Shown: one piece after another, positions 43,212 to 51,615 of the stretch
How positions within the stretch are numbered: the first letter of the stretch is position 1
How the letters are laid out: the number at the start of each line of letters is the position of its first letter
Assembly (NCBI RefSeq): GCF_002871795.1
Contig: NZ_PNHL01000004.1
Location: 1 to 64,000 of the forward strand
Reading direction: 5' to 3'
From: Brachybacterium sp. UMB0905
GTDB lineage: Bacteria > Actinomycetota > Actinomycetes > Actinomycetales > Dermabacteraceae
Length of the DNA stretch: 64,000 bases
Program-made: the position numbers and the translations under genes
Notes under the pieces: generated by a model
Database searches by the model: none
What the model was told of the DNA's origin: nothing
What the model saw: the letters and a program-made list of their open reading frames with translations, nothing else

Positions 43212-45677
43212 ATGAGCGATTCCCGCCGCTCGTCCGGAAGCGCGCGACGCGCCGCCGGCGTGCGCCGTGCCTCCGCACAGCGCTCCGGACAGTCCTCCCG
43301 CCCACGGGCCGCGCAGAGCCCCAAGGGCAGCAGCCGTACAGGTAAGCGCGCCGCCTCGGCCGGCGGCGCCTCCCGCGGAACCCGCGCCCAGAGCACCGGC
43401 AAACGCGCCGCGGGCACACGCTCCGCTGCGGCTCGCCGACAGAAGAAGAACTTCCTGAACTACCCGCGCGCCGGGGCGAAGAACCCCTGGCGCTGGATCC
43501 CCTCCCTGCGGATGATCGCCGGGGCGCTCGCGCTCATGGTCCTGGCGGGCCTGGGCTTCGCCGTGTGGCTGTACAACGACACCGATGTGCCCGCTCCGAG
43601 CGACTTCGCCCTCGCCCAGTCCAGCCGCGTCTACTACGCCGACGGCGAGACGGAGATGGGGCGCTTCAGCGAGATCAACCGCACCGAGATCCCCGCCGAC
43701 GAGATCCCCGAGAACATCAAGCAGGCGGTCGTGGCCAGCGAGGACTCGACCTTCTACGAGAACCGCGGGATCTCCCCGCGCGGCATCGTGCGAGCCCTGA
43801 TCAACAACCTCTCCGGCGGCGCCCGGCAGGGCGGCTCCACGATCACCCAGCAGTACGTGGAGCGGTACCACACCGGCACCAACACCTCCTACCTGGGCAA
43901 GATGCGCGAGATGGTGATGGCGCTGAAGATCGACCAGGAGCTGAGCAAGGAAGAAATCCTCGCCCGCTACCTGAACACGATCTACTTCGGCCGCGGCGCC
44001 TACGGTGTGCAGGAAGCCGCCCAGGCCTACTTCAACAAGGACGCGAAGGACCTCACCGACGCCGAAGCCGCACTGCTGGTGGCCGTGATCCCGGCCCCGT
44101 CGGCCTATGACCCCGCCAACGATCAGGACAAGGCGGTCTCCCTGTGGGATCGCGTGATCACCCGCCAGGTGAACCTCGAGCAGATGACCCCCGCCGAGGG
44201 CGATGCCCTCGAATTCCCCGAGACGGCCAAGCCCAGCAGCGAGAACGAGCTGGGCGGCACCAAGGGCTACCTGCTCGTGGAGGTCCGCAAGGAGCTGCTG
44301 GAGCAGGGCTTCACCGAGGAGGAGATCGACACCGGCGGCTTCACCATCATCTCCACGATCGACAAGGAGATGCAGAAGCACAGCGTCGAGGCCATCAAGG
44401 ACCTGCCCGATGACCGCCCCAAGAACAATCGCGTCGGCACCATGACCCTAGATCCCGCGACGGGGGCGATCCGGGCGATGTACGGCGGTCCGGACTACGT
44501 GAAGCAGGCCCAGAACGACGCCACCCAGTCGCGGATGCAGGCCGGATCGATCTTCAAGACCTTCACCCTGATCGCCGCGCTGCAGGACGGCTACCCGCTG
44601 GACTCGCTCTGGCAGGGCAACTCCCCGCAGACCTTCGATGGCGGCTGGGAGGTCAACAACTTCGCCAACGCCTCCTACGGCACCGTCACCCTGGAGCGTG
44701 CGACCGCCAGCTCGATCAACACCGCTTACGCGCAGCTGAACCTCGAGATCGGCCCGCAGCGCACGCGGGATGTCGCCGTCGAGCTGGGTCTGCCCGAGGA
44801 CACCCCGGGCCTGACCGAGGACGCGGCCAATGTGCTGGGCTCCGCCTCACCGACGGTCGGGGAGATGGCGGAGGTCTACGCCACCCTCGCCGCCGGAGGC
44901 GTGCACCGCGAGCGCTACATCGTCGAGTCGGTGACCCGGCCCGACGGCTCCTCCCGCTACGAGCACGAGAAGGAGGAGAAGCGCGCGATGGACCAGGACG
45001 TGGCGACGAATGCGACTGTGGCCCTGCAGGGGCCGCCGACCGTCGGCTCGGCCCGCAAGCTCGAGGGGATCATGGGCGGGCGTCCGGTGGCCGGCAAGAC
45101 CGGCACCTCCGAGAAGATGCGCTCGGCCTGGTTCGTCGGCTTCACCCCGCAGCTGGTGACCGCCGTGGCCATGTTCCAGCCCGGCGAGGACGGCTCGGAG
45201 CAGTCGCTGGCCCCCTTCGGCGGCGAGCAGTACATCACCGGCTCCACCTGGCCCACCAGCGTCTGGGGCCAGATCATGTCGCGCTCGCTCGAGGGCCAGG
45301 AGTTCATCGACTTTGCGCCCGCGGTCCCGCTGGACAACGAAATCCGCAGCCGCAGCCAGCCCTCCCCGCAGCCCCAGCCGACCCAGGCTCCGCCTCCCGA
45401 GGAGGAGGAACCGAGCGAGGAGCCGACGGAGGAGCCCACCGAGGAGGAGCCGACCGAGGAGGAGCCCACCGAGGAGGAGCCCACCGAGGAGGAGCCCACG
45501 GAGGAGCCAGAGCCCACCGACGAGCCGGAGCCCACGGAGGAGCCCGAACCGGAGCCCACGGAGGAGCAGCCCTCCGATCCGCCGGGCAATGGCGATAACC
45601 CCGGCCGCGGCGGTGGCGGGCGGGGTAAGCCCACGGAGAAGCCGACGGCCGAGGAACAGGCTGCCGGCATTGGCTGA
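43212..45677 (+). CDS. Bifunctional penicillin-binding protein (PonA-type)
   Basis: 821 residues. A very basic cytoplasmic N-terminus of about 95 residues is followed by one membrane helix (MIAGALALMVLAGLGFAVWL). The GT51 glycosyltransferase has VVASEDSTFYENRGI, with the catalytic glutamate, and GGSTITQQYVE. The transpeptidase has SIFK (S446), SSIN and KTGTS (629-633). The C-terminus is an extracellular tail of about 90 residues built from EEPTE repeats. It polymerises and cross-links peptidoglycan. A ponA-type gene ahead of rpsF is the usual actinobacterial order. Confidence 0.95.
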   Translation: MSDSRRSSGSARRAAGVRRASAQRSGQSSRPRAAQSPKGSSRTGKRAASAGGASRGTRAQSTGKRAAGTRSAAARRQKKNFLNYPRAGAKNPWRWIPSLRMIAGALALMVLAGLGFAVWLYNDTDVPAPSDFALAQSSRVYYADGETEMGRFSEINRTEIPADEIPENIKQAVVASEDSTFYENRGISPRGIVRALINNLSGGARQGGSTITQQYVERYHTGTNTSYLGKMREMVMALKIDQELSKEEILARYLNTIYFGRGAYGVQEAAQAYFNKDAKDLTDAEAALLVAVIPAPSAYDPANDQDKAVSLWDRVITRQVNLEQMTPAEGDALEFPETAKPSSENELGGTKGYLLVEVRKELLEQGFTEEEIDTGGFTIISTIDKEMQKHSVEAIKDLPDDRPKNNRVGTMTLDPATGAIRAMYGGPDYVKQAQNDATQSRMQAGSIFKTFTLIAALQDGYPLDSLWQGNSPQTFDGGWEVNNFANASYGTVTLERATASSINTAYAQLNLEIGPQRTRDVAVELGLPEDTPGLTEDAANVLGSASPTVGEMAEVYATLAAGGVHRERYIVESVTRPDGSSRYEHEKEEKRAMDQDVATNATVALQGPPTVGSARKLEGIMGGRPVAGKTGTSEKMRSAWFVGFTPQLVTAVAMFQPGEDGSEQSLAPFGGEQYITGSTWPTSVWGQIMSRSLEGQEFIDFAPAVPLDNEIRSRSQPSPQPQPTQAPPPEEEEPSEEPTEEPTEEEPTEEEPTEEEPTEEEPTEEPEPTDEPEPTEEPEPEPTEEQPSDPPGNGDNPGRGGGGRGKPTEKPTAEEQAAGIG

Positions 45678-45691
45678 GAGGACACAGCACG

Positions 45692-45904
45692 ATGGCCACC
45701 ATGTGTGAGCAGTGCAAGGGTCGCATCCGCGGCCGCATCCACACCTCGATCACGGGGCGCTACCTGTGCGAGCGCTGCCATACGCAGCTGCAGGGCCGCA
45801 CCGCCGGTGTGGTGGCCGGCGGCGGGGTGCGCGGCGGTATCGCCACCGGCGGCTGGTACGCCCGGGTCAAGCAGGCGATGAGCGGACGCGGCCGACGCCG
45901 CTGA
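45692..45904 (+). CDS. Small zinc-ribbon protein
   Basis: 70 residues. MCEQCKGRIRG and YLCERCHTQLQG provide two CxxC pairs 17 residues apart, as in a zinc ribbon. The remainder is Gly-rich and basic and ends RGRRR. It starts fourteen bases after the PBP stop and is likely co-transcribed. Nucleic-acid or ribosome binding would suit its charge, but the function is unknown. Confidence 0.75.
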   Translation: MATMCEQCKGRIRGRIHTSITGRYLCERCHTQLQGRTAGVVAGGGVRGGIATGGWYARVKQAMSGRGRRR

Positions 45905-46103
45905 GCTCCCGGTCAGAGCTCCCCGTCGAAGCCGACGTGACCCTGCGCTGTCGCGTCGGCGCCCGTTTCGTCCCCGCGCCCGGCGGCCCACGCGCGCTGC
46001 CGTGTGATCCCGCCCGCCCGCCGTGGCCGATGTCCCACCGGCCCGGTAGGCTGAGCCGGTCCGTTCCGCACGTCGCCGACGCCGCGAAGCGGATGGCATG
46101 AAC

Positions 46104-46147
46104 CCTCCTGCCACGGAGAGACCGTGGCCGCGAAAGACCACAGGAGG
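46104..46147 (+). promoter_or_regulatory. rpsF leader structure, probable S6:S18 binding motif
   Basis: CCTCCTG (46104-46110) can pair fully with CAGGAGG (46141-46147), which is the rpsF ribosome binding site. Inside lies a second stem CCACGG/CCGTGG with loop AGAGA. Thirteen unpaired bases starting CCG (46128-46140) sit on the 3' side. A hairpin with a CCG bulge in front of rpsF is the known autoregulatory site for the S6:S18 complex. The fold is seen by eye; identity with that motif is inferred. Confidence 0.55.
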
Positions 46148-46160
46148 TGGGTACCAGAAC

Positions 46161-46451
46161 ATGCGCAAGTACGAAATGGTCGTCATCCTCGACCCGTCCG
46201 TCGATGAGCGGACCGTCGCAGGGACCTTCGAGAAGCTCGTCCAGGTGATCCCGAACGAGGGCGGCACCATCGACGAGGTCGACGTGTGGGGCAAGCGGAA
46301 GTTCGCCTACGAGATCGACAAGAAGTCCGAGGGCCTCTACATCGTCCTGCAGTTCACCGCGAAGTCGAGCACCGCCCAGGAGCTCGACCGTCAGCTGGGT
46401 CTGAACGAGTCCGTGATGCGCACCAAGCTGATGCGCCTGGACGACAAGTGA
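46161..46451 (+). CDS. rpsF: 30S ribosomal protein S6
   Basis: 96 residues from ATG at 46161, giving [19 protein letters not shown], with the conserved [21 protein letters not shown] longer in-frame start at 46098 is rejected because it would include the leader structure. First gene of rpsF-ssb-rpsR-rplI. Confidence 0.98.
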   Translation: MRKYEMVVILDPSVDERTVAGTFEKLVQVIPNEGGTIDEVDVWGKRKFAYEIDKKSEGLYIVLQFTAKSSTAQELDRQLGLNESVMRTKLMRLDDK

Positions 46452-46493
46452 CGTCAGGCCGCTGCTGACACCCCCACCTTCTGAGGAGCATTC

Positions 46494-47051
46494 ATGGCGA
46501 ACGACACCGTGATCACCGTGATCGGCAACCTGACCGCTGACCCCGAGCTGCGCTTCACGCAGTCCGGCATTGCGGTCGCGTCCTTCACCATCGCGTCCAC
46601 CCCGCGCACCTTCGACCGCCAGTCCGGTGAGTGGAAGGACGGCGAGGCGCTGTTCCTGCGCTGCTCCATCTGGCGCGATGCCGCGGAGAACGTGGCCGAG
46701 TCGCTTGAGAAGGGGTCCCGCGTCGTCGCGCAGGGCCGCCTCAAGCAGCGCTCGTTCACCGACCGTGACGGCAACAACCGCACCACCATCGAACTGGACG
46801 TCGATGAGATCGGCCCGTCCCTGCGCTACGCCACCGCGAAGCCCAATAAGGTGCAGCGTGGCGGTGGCGGCGGTCGCGGCGGCTTCGGCGGCGGCCAGGG
46901 CGGTTACGGCGGCGGGAACGCCGGCGGTGGCCAGGGAGGCTACGGCGGTGGCGCCGGCGGCTACCAGAACAGCGGCCCGCAGGGCCAGCCCGACGCCGAC
47001 CCGTGGGCCGGCGGCGGCAACCAGGGCGGATACGACGACCCGCCCTTCTGA
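46494..47051 (+). CDS. ssb: Single-stranded DNA-binding protein
   Basis: 185 residues. The OB fold (residues about 1-115) has [20 protein letters not shown] and [20 protein letters not shown] Gly-rich linker follows. The acidic tip DDPPF recruits replication and repair partners. It lies between rpsF and rpsR, the common arrangement. Confidence 0.97.
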   Translation: MANDTVITVIGNLTADPELRFTQSGIAVASFTIASTPRTFDRQSGEWKDGEALFLRCSIWRDAAENVAESLEKGSRVVAQGRLKQRSFTDRDGNNRTTIELDVDEIGPSLRYATAKPNKVQRGGGGGRGGFGGGQGGYGGGNAGGGQGGYGGGAGGYQNSGPQGQPDADPWAGGGNQGGYDDPPF

Positions 47052-47114
47052 TCCCCCATTCCATTCCATCCCGGGTGCATGCCCGGGCTCCCCGTAGAAA
47101 GAAGGAGCACCACG

Positions 47115-47351
47115 ATGGCCAAGCCTGTTCTTCGCAAGCCGAAGAAGAAGCAGAACCCGCTGAAGGCCGCCGGTCTGGAGACCGTCGACTACAAGGACGC
47201 CGCGCTGCTGCGCAAGTTCATCTCCGACCGCGGCAAGATCCGCGCCCGTCGGGTCACCGGCGTCACCGTCCAGGAGCAGCGCAAGATCGCGAAGGCCGTG
47301 AAGAACGCCCGCGAGATCGCCCTGCTGCCGTACTCGACCTCCGGTCGCTGA
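47115..47351 (+). CDS. rpsR: 30S ribosomal protein S18
   Basis: 78 residues, basic, with [19 protein letters not shown] and the conserved end [12 protein letters not shown]. No CxxC zinc motif is present near the N-terminus (it starts [16 protein letters not shown]), so it is the zinc-free type. The start has GAAGGAGCACCACG directly upstream. Confidence 0.97.
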   Translation: MAKPVLRKPKKKQNPLKAAGLETVDYKDAALLRKFISDRGKIRARRVTGVTVQEQRKIAKAVKNAREIALLPYSTSGR

Positions 47352-47368
47352 GCGAGGAAGGGAAGCAC

Positions 47369-47839
47369 ATGACCACCAAGCTCATCCTCACCCACGAGGT
47401 CACCGGCCTTGGCACCGCCGGTGATGTCGTCGACGTCAAGGACGGCTACGCGCGCAACTTCCTGCTGCCCCGCGGTCTCGCCACCCCGTGGACCAAGGGC
47501 GGCCAGCGCCAGCTGGACCAGATGCGCGCCGCCCGCGGCAAGCGTGCGATCGCGAGCCTCGAGGAGGCTCAGGCGCTCAAGGTGACCCTGGAGTCCAAGC
47601 CCCTCGTCATCGCTGAGCGCGCCGGTCAGAACGGCCGTCTGTTTGGTGCGGTCTCCTCCAAGGAGGTCGCCGAGGGTGTGAAGGAGATGTTCGACAAGGA
47701 CATCGACCGTCGCACCGTGGAGTTCGCCAGCCCGATCCGCTCGCTGGGCGAGCACAAGGCGACCGTGCGCCTGCACGAGGACATCTTCGCGAACCTCGTG
47801 GTCCAGGTCGTGGCCGCCAAGGGCGCCGCGAAGGCCTGA
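47369..47839 (+). CDS. rplI: 50S ribosomal protein L9
   Basis: 156 residues from ATG at 47369 with GAAGGGAAGC upstream. The N-terminal domain signature is GDVVDVKDGYARNFLLPRGL. A long connecting helix and the C-terminal domain (LFGAVSSKEVAEGVKEMFD) follow. Last gene of the operon. Confidence 0.97.
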   Translation: MTTKLILTHEVTGLGTAGDVVDVKDGYARNFLLPRGLATPWTKGGQRQLDQMRAARGKRAIASLEEAQALKVTLESKPLVIAERAGQNGRLFGAVSSKEVAEGVKEMFDKDIDRRTVEFASPIRSLGEHKATVRLHEDIFANLVVQVVAAKGAAKA

Positions 47840-47859
47840 TCCGCCTTCCACGTGACGAT

Positions 47860-47893
47860 GCGGGAGCATCCACCTCCGGGTGGGTGCTCCCGC
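47860..47893 (+). terminator. Terminator after rplI
   Basis: GCGGGAGCA (47860-47868) pairs with TGCTCCCGC (47885-47893), and the inner bases TCCACC can extend the stem toward GGTGGG. It starts twenty bases past the rplI stop. Confidence 0.7.
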
Positions 47894-47973
47894 GTCGTCC
47901 GTCGTGCCGTCAGCGGTGCTCGAGCGCCGGGAGGGCGGGTATGGTGCGCGGGGCCTTCCGATAGGCTCAGACC

Positions 47974-48258
47974 ATGTTCGGACGACGCAGTGAGCAGGAC
48001 CAGAAGCAGATCAGGGCGCTCCAGGCCCAGGTGCGGGACCTCGAGTCCCTCGTCCTCGAGCTCGGTGGGCGCGCCGGCCTCGATCGGATCGAGCTCGCAC
48101 GGCTCCGCGAGGACCGTGCCGGCCGCATAGCGTCCGAGTGCAAGCGTCTCGTCGCGGACGGCAAGTACATCGAGGCCATCAAGGTCTACCGCGAGCACAC
48201 CGGCGCGGGCCTCAAGGACGCCAAGAACGCGATCGACGCGTACCGCGATCAGATCTGA
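47974..48258 (+). CDS. Small protein with ribosomal L7/L12 C-terminal-like domain
   Basis: 94 residues. The N-terminal half (SEQDQKQIRALQAQVRDLES) looks like a coiled coil. The C-terminal half (DGKYIEAIKVYREHTGAGLK then DAKNAIDAY) matches the helix that L7/L12 uses to contact translation factors. It lacks the L7/L12 N-terminal dimerisation domain and hinge, so it is not the ribosomal stalk protein itself. Function is unknown; it stands alone after the rplI terminator. Confidence 0.75.
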   Translation: MFGRRSEQDQKQIRALQAQVRDLESLVLELGGRAGLDRIELARLREDRAGRIASECKRLVADGKYIEAIKVYREHTGAGLKDAKNAIDAYRDQI

Positions 48259-48330
48259 CGCGAGGGGCTGCGGCCTGCACGCGAACGCGCCGGCACCCCC
48301 GCCGCGCCGCGACCTCGTATCCTCGAGCGG

Positions 48331-49770
48331 GTGAACACCCCCGCTCCCACCTCCTCGACCCCCGCCACCGCCGGCCGATTCGGCCTGGCCCGGTCCCTGG
48401 GCCACGGCCAGATGGCGATGATCGCCATGGGCTCGGCGCTGGGCACCGGGCTGTTCCTCGGCTCCGGGGAAGCGATCGGCATCGCCGGCCCGGCCGTCAT
48501 CGTGTCCTTCGCGATCGGCTCCCTCATCGCCGCGACGATCGCCCTGGCCATGGGGGAGATGGCGTCCCGGCACCCCGTCCGCGGCGGCTTCGGCACCCTC
48601 GCCGCGCACTACCTCTCCCCGTTCTGGGGCTACCTCTCGCGCTGGCTGTACTGGATCGTCACCGTGTGCGTGACCGGCGCGGAGGTCGTCGCCTGCGCGG
48701 CGTACCTGGGCTACTGGGTGCCCGGAGTCCCGCTGTGGGCCGGGATCCTGCTGTTCGCCGCGGTGATCATCGGGATCAACCTGTCCTCCGTCGGCTCCTT
48801 CGGGATCGTCGAGTTCGTGCTGTCCTCGGTGAAGGTCATCGCCGTGGTCGTGTTCATCCTGGTGGGCGCGCTGCTGGTGCTCACCGGACTGCCCGGCACC
48901 CCCGCCGCCGGGTTCACCCACCTCACGGCCGACGGGGGCTTCGCCCCGATGGGATGGTCCGCCGTGTGGGTCGCGCTGTCGGTGGTGATGTTCTCCTTCG
49001 GCGGCATCGAACTGCTGTCCATCACCGCCGCGGAGGCGAAGGACCCGGCCCGCTCCATCCGCACCGCCGCCCGCACCACCGTGGTGCGCCTGGCCATCTT
49101 CTACGTCGCCTGCATCACGATCGTGCTGTGCCTGGTGCCCTGGCGGACCGCCGCGACCACCGGCGAGGACCTCGCCACGAGCCCCTTCGTCATGGTGTTC
49201 GACCAGCTGGGGGTGCCCGGCGCGGCGCACTTGACCAATGCCGTGGTGCTCATCGCCGCCCTGAGCGCCGCGAACGCGAACCTCTATGCCGGCAGCCGCA
49301 TCATGCACTCCCTGGCCTCCGATGGCCTCGCGCCGCAGCCGATGGCCCTGACCACCCTGCGCGGGGTGCCGCTGGTGGGCATCGCCATCAGCTCGCTGGG
49401 TCTGCTGCTGGCCGCGACCCTCGCCTTCAGCGGCGTCGGTGGCGTGTTCGGCTACATGATGAGCCTCGTGGTGTTCTCGGTGCTGACGGTGTGGGCGCTG
49501 ATCCTCATCACCTTCATCGCCTACCGCCGCCGCGGCACCGAGGGGGCCACGTTCCGCATGCCCGGCGGGGTTATCACCGCCGGGGTGGGGCTGCTGGGTC
49601 TCGCGGCGATCTTCGGCACCATCTTCGTGCGCCCCAGCATGATGATCGCCGCCGCCGTGGGGATCCCCGCGATCGCCGTGGCGACGCTGCTGTACGTGCT
49701 GGTGGTGCGCCACCGCATCGACCCGGCGGACATCGAGGCGGCCTTCGCCGAGGCCGACGGGATGCGCTGA
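48331..49770 (+). CDS. APC-family amino acid permease
   Basis: 479 residues, about twelve membrane helices. The first helix region reads MIAMGSALGTGLFLGSGEAI, the substrate-binding motif of the amino acid transporter (AAT) branch, and the EAKDPARSIRTA loop follows helix 6. It imports an amino acid by proton symport; GabP/AnsP-like members are the closest in pattern, but the substrate cannot be read from sequence. It is convergent with murR, fifteen bases away, and next to a peptidoglycan-salvage operon that would release amino acids. Confidence 0.88.
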   Translation: MNTPAPTSSTPATAGRFGLARSLGHGQMAMIAMGSALGTGLFLGSGEAIGIAGPAVIVSFAIGSLIAATIALAMGEMASRHPVRGGFGTLAAHYLSPFWGYLSRWLYWIVTVCVTGAEVVACAAYLGYWVPGVPLWAGILLFAAVIIGINLSSVGSFGIVEFVLSSVKVIAVVVFILVGALLVLTGLPGTPAAGFTHLTADGGFAPMGWSAVWVALSVVMFSFGGIELLSITAAEAKDPARSIRTAARTTVVRLAIFYVACITIVLCLVPWRTAATTGEDLATSPFVMVFDQLGVPGAAHLTNAVVLIAALSAANANLYAGSRIMHSLASDGLAPQPMALTTLRGVPLVGIAISSLGLLLAATLAFSGVGGVFGYMMSLVVFSVLTVWALILITFIAYRRRGTEGATFRMPGGVITAGVGLLGLAAIFGTIFVRPSMMIAAAVGIPAIAVATLLYVLVVRHRIDPADIEAAFAEADGMR

Positions 49771-49785
49771 GGCCGCGTCCGCCGG

Positions 49786-50625
49786 TCAGAGGCGGGCGAT
49801 CGCGCGGAAGCTCGCGTCCAGCGCCTCGTCGGTAGCCTGCGGATCGATCGCGGTGATCGCGGCGAACAGGCAGTCCACCGCCATCAGCTGCGCGGTGCGG
49901 GAGGCCATGGCGCTGGGCCGCAGCGCGGACTCCCGCGAGGCCGTCACCAGCACCACCTCGGCCAGGTCGGCGAGCATCGAGGCGGGATGGTTGGTGATCG
50001 CGATGACCGTCGCACCGCGCTCGGCGGCGAGCTTCGCCGGCTCGATGACATCCACCGTCCCCCCGGAATCCGAGATTGCGATGACCACATCCGAGGGCCG
50101 CTCGAGGGCCAGCACGGTCAGGGCCTCATGCCGCTCACTCACCCGCGCAGCCGGCAGCCCCAGGCGCGTGAGCTTCTGGTACAGGTCCAGGCTCGCCACC
50201 CCACTGCCACCGATGCCCAGTAGCGTGATCCGCCGCGCCTCCACCACCGCCGCAGCCGCCCGCTGCAGCGCCGCCAGGTCGAGCGTCCCCGCGGTCTCCT
50301 GCACCGCCTGCACGTTCGCGCTGCGGATGCGGGCCACCACGCCCAGCAGCGGCTGCTCGGGATCCTCCGGGATCTCCTCCTCCTGCTGCGCCTCCATCAT
50401 CCCGACGTCCTTGGCCAGCTGCAGCCGCAGCTGCGGGTAGCCGGAGAAGCCCAGGCGGCGGGAGAAGCGCACCACCGTCGGCGCCGATGTGGAGCAGCGA
50501 TCGGCCAGCGCCGTGATCGTGTCGCGGGCCACCGCCCCGGGGTCGGCCAAGATCGCATCGGCGACCCGTCGCTCAGCCGGCCGCAGCTCCGGCAGCAGCC
50601 CGTTGATGCGGGTCAGGATGTTCAT
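49786..50625 (-). CDS. MurR/RpiR-family regulator
   Basis: 279 residues. The N-terminal HTH_6 domain has LRPAERRVADAILADPGAVA and CSTSAPTVVRFSRRLGFSGY. The C-terminal SIS sugar-phosphate-binding domain has ITLLGIGGSGVASLDLYQKL and VVIAISDSGGTVDVIEPAKL. It is the last gene of the importer-murQ operon, so it most likely senses MurNAc-6-phosphate or a related amino-sugar phosphate and controls that operon, possibly at the GTAA-N5-TTAC sites near 57240. Confidence 0.9.
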   Translation of the reverse strand: MNILTRINGLLPELRPAERRVADAILADPGAVARDTITALADRCSTSAPTVVRFSRRLGFSGYPQLRLQLAKDVGMMEAQQEEEIPEDPEQPLLGVVARIRSANVQAVQETAGTLDLAALQRAAAAVVEARRITLLGIGGSGVASLDLYQKLTRLGLPAARVSERHEALTVLALERPSDVVIAISDSGGTVDVIEPAKLAAERGATVIAITNHPASMLADLAEVVLVTASRESALRPSAMASRTAQLMAVDCLFAAITAIDPQATDEALDASFRAIARL

Positions 50626-50637
50626 CCCGGCCTCCTC

Positions 50638-51615
50638 TCAGCCGTCGATGACCTCGCCCAGGCGACCACCGGCCGCCTCCAGCAGCTTCTCCGCCCCGGC
50701 CCGATCAGTGTCGCGCTCGAGCATCACCACGGCCGTCTTGACCCGGTCATCCGCGGCGCGCAGGGCCGCAGCGGCAGCGGACGCATCGGCTCCCGTGATC
50801 GTCGCGACCAGACGTTCCGCGCGCGCCCGCAGCTTCTCATTGGTCACCGACACGTCCACCATGAGATTGCCATGCACTCGGCCCAGGCGCACCATCACCG
50901 CGGTGGACAGCATGTTCAGCACCTGCTTGGTCGCCGAACCGGCTTTCAGACGGGTCGACCCGGTGAGCACCTCCGGACCGACCACGGCCTCGATCGCAAT
51001 ATCCACTTCGGTGGCTAGCACGCTGTCGGCATTGCACACCACGGCGGCGGTCAGCGCCCCGGCCTCCCGGGCCGCCCGCACCGCGCCGCGCACATACGGG
51101 GTGCGCCCGCTCGCGGTGATCCCGACGACGACATCCCGCGGGCCCACCGCCACCGCGGCGAGATCGGCCGCGCCGAGCTCAGGGTCATCCTCCGCCCCCT
51201 CGACGGCTACGAACATCGCCCCCTGGCCGCCGGCCATGAGGCCCTGCACCAGCTCGGGGTCGGTATGGAAGGTGGGCGGACATTCGGCGGCGTCGATCAC
51301 GCCCAGCCGGCCCGAGGTGCCGGCGCCCACGTACAGCAGGCGCCCACCGGCCTGCAGCCGCTCCGCCGTCGCATCCACCAGGGCAGTGAGCTGCGGCAGC
51401 GCGCGGCGCACCGCGGCGGGAACCTCCGCCTCGGCGTCGTTCAGGGCCTCCAGCACGCCGATGGTGGAGCGGCGGTCCAGGTCTGCGAGCCGCTCATCCT
51501 GGCTCTCGGTGGACAGCTCCGCGAGCCGTTCATCCTCACGCGCCGTCTGACGCGCCCCGTCGGGTGCCCCCGTACGACCCGGGCCGCCGTCGACGTCGAT
51601 CCGTGCCACCATCAC
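50638..51615 (-). CDS. murQ: N-acetylmuramic acid 6-phosphate etherase
   Basis: 325 residues. SIS fold with RLLYVGAGTSGRLGVIDAAE, in which the final glutamate is catalytic and is followed by CPPTF; then VGITASGRTPYVRGAVRAAR and GSTRLKAGSATKQVLNMLST. It cuts the lactyl ether of MurNAc-6-phosphate to give GlcNAc-6-phosphate and lactate in the cytosol. The N-terminal 20 residues are extra. Its ATG overlaps the stop of the ATPase gene, so it is tied to the importer. No MurNAc kinase or PTS gene is present nearby to supply the 6-phosphate. Confidence 0.95.
   Translation of the reverse strand: MMVARIDVDGGPGRTGAPDGARQTAREDERLAELSTESQDERLADLDRRSTIGVLEALNDAEAEVPAAVRRALPQLTALVDATAERLQAGGRLLYVGAGTSGRLGVIDAAECPPTFHTDPELVQGLMAGGQGAMFVAVEGAEDDPELGAADLAAVAVGPRDVVVGITASGRTPYVRGAVRAAREAGALTAAVVCNADSVLATEVDIAIEAVVGPEVLTGSTRLKAGSATKQVLNMLSTAVMVRLGRVHGNLMVDVSVTNEKLRARAERLVATITGADASAAAAALRAADDRVKTAVVMLERDTDRAGAEKLLEAAGGRLGEVIDG

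Noticed and set aside
46098..46160. Earlier in-frame start for rpsF
   Set aside because: It covers the leader hairpin and gives an N-terminus foreign to S6; MRKYEMV is the conserved start.
47626..49713. A 695-codon His/Gly-rich frame opposite the amino-acid permease
   Set aside because: Antisense shadow; the plus-strand frame has twelve membrane helices and the APC motif.
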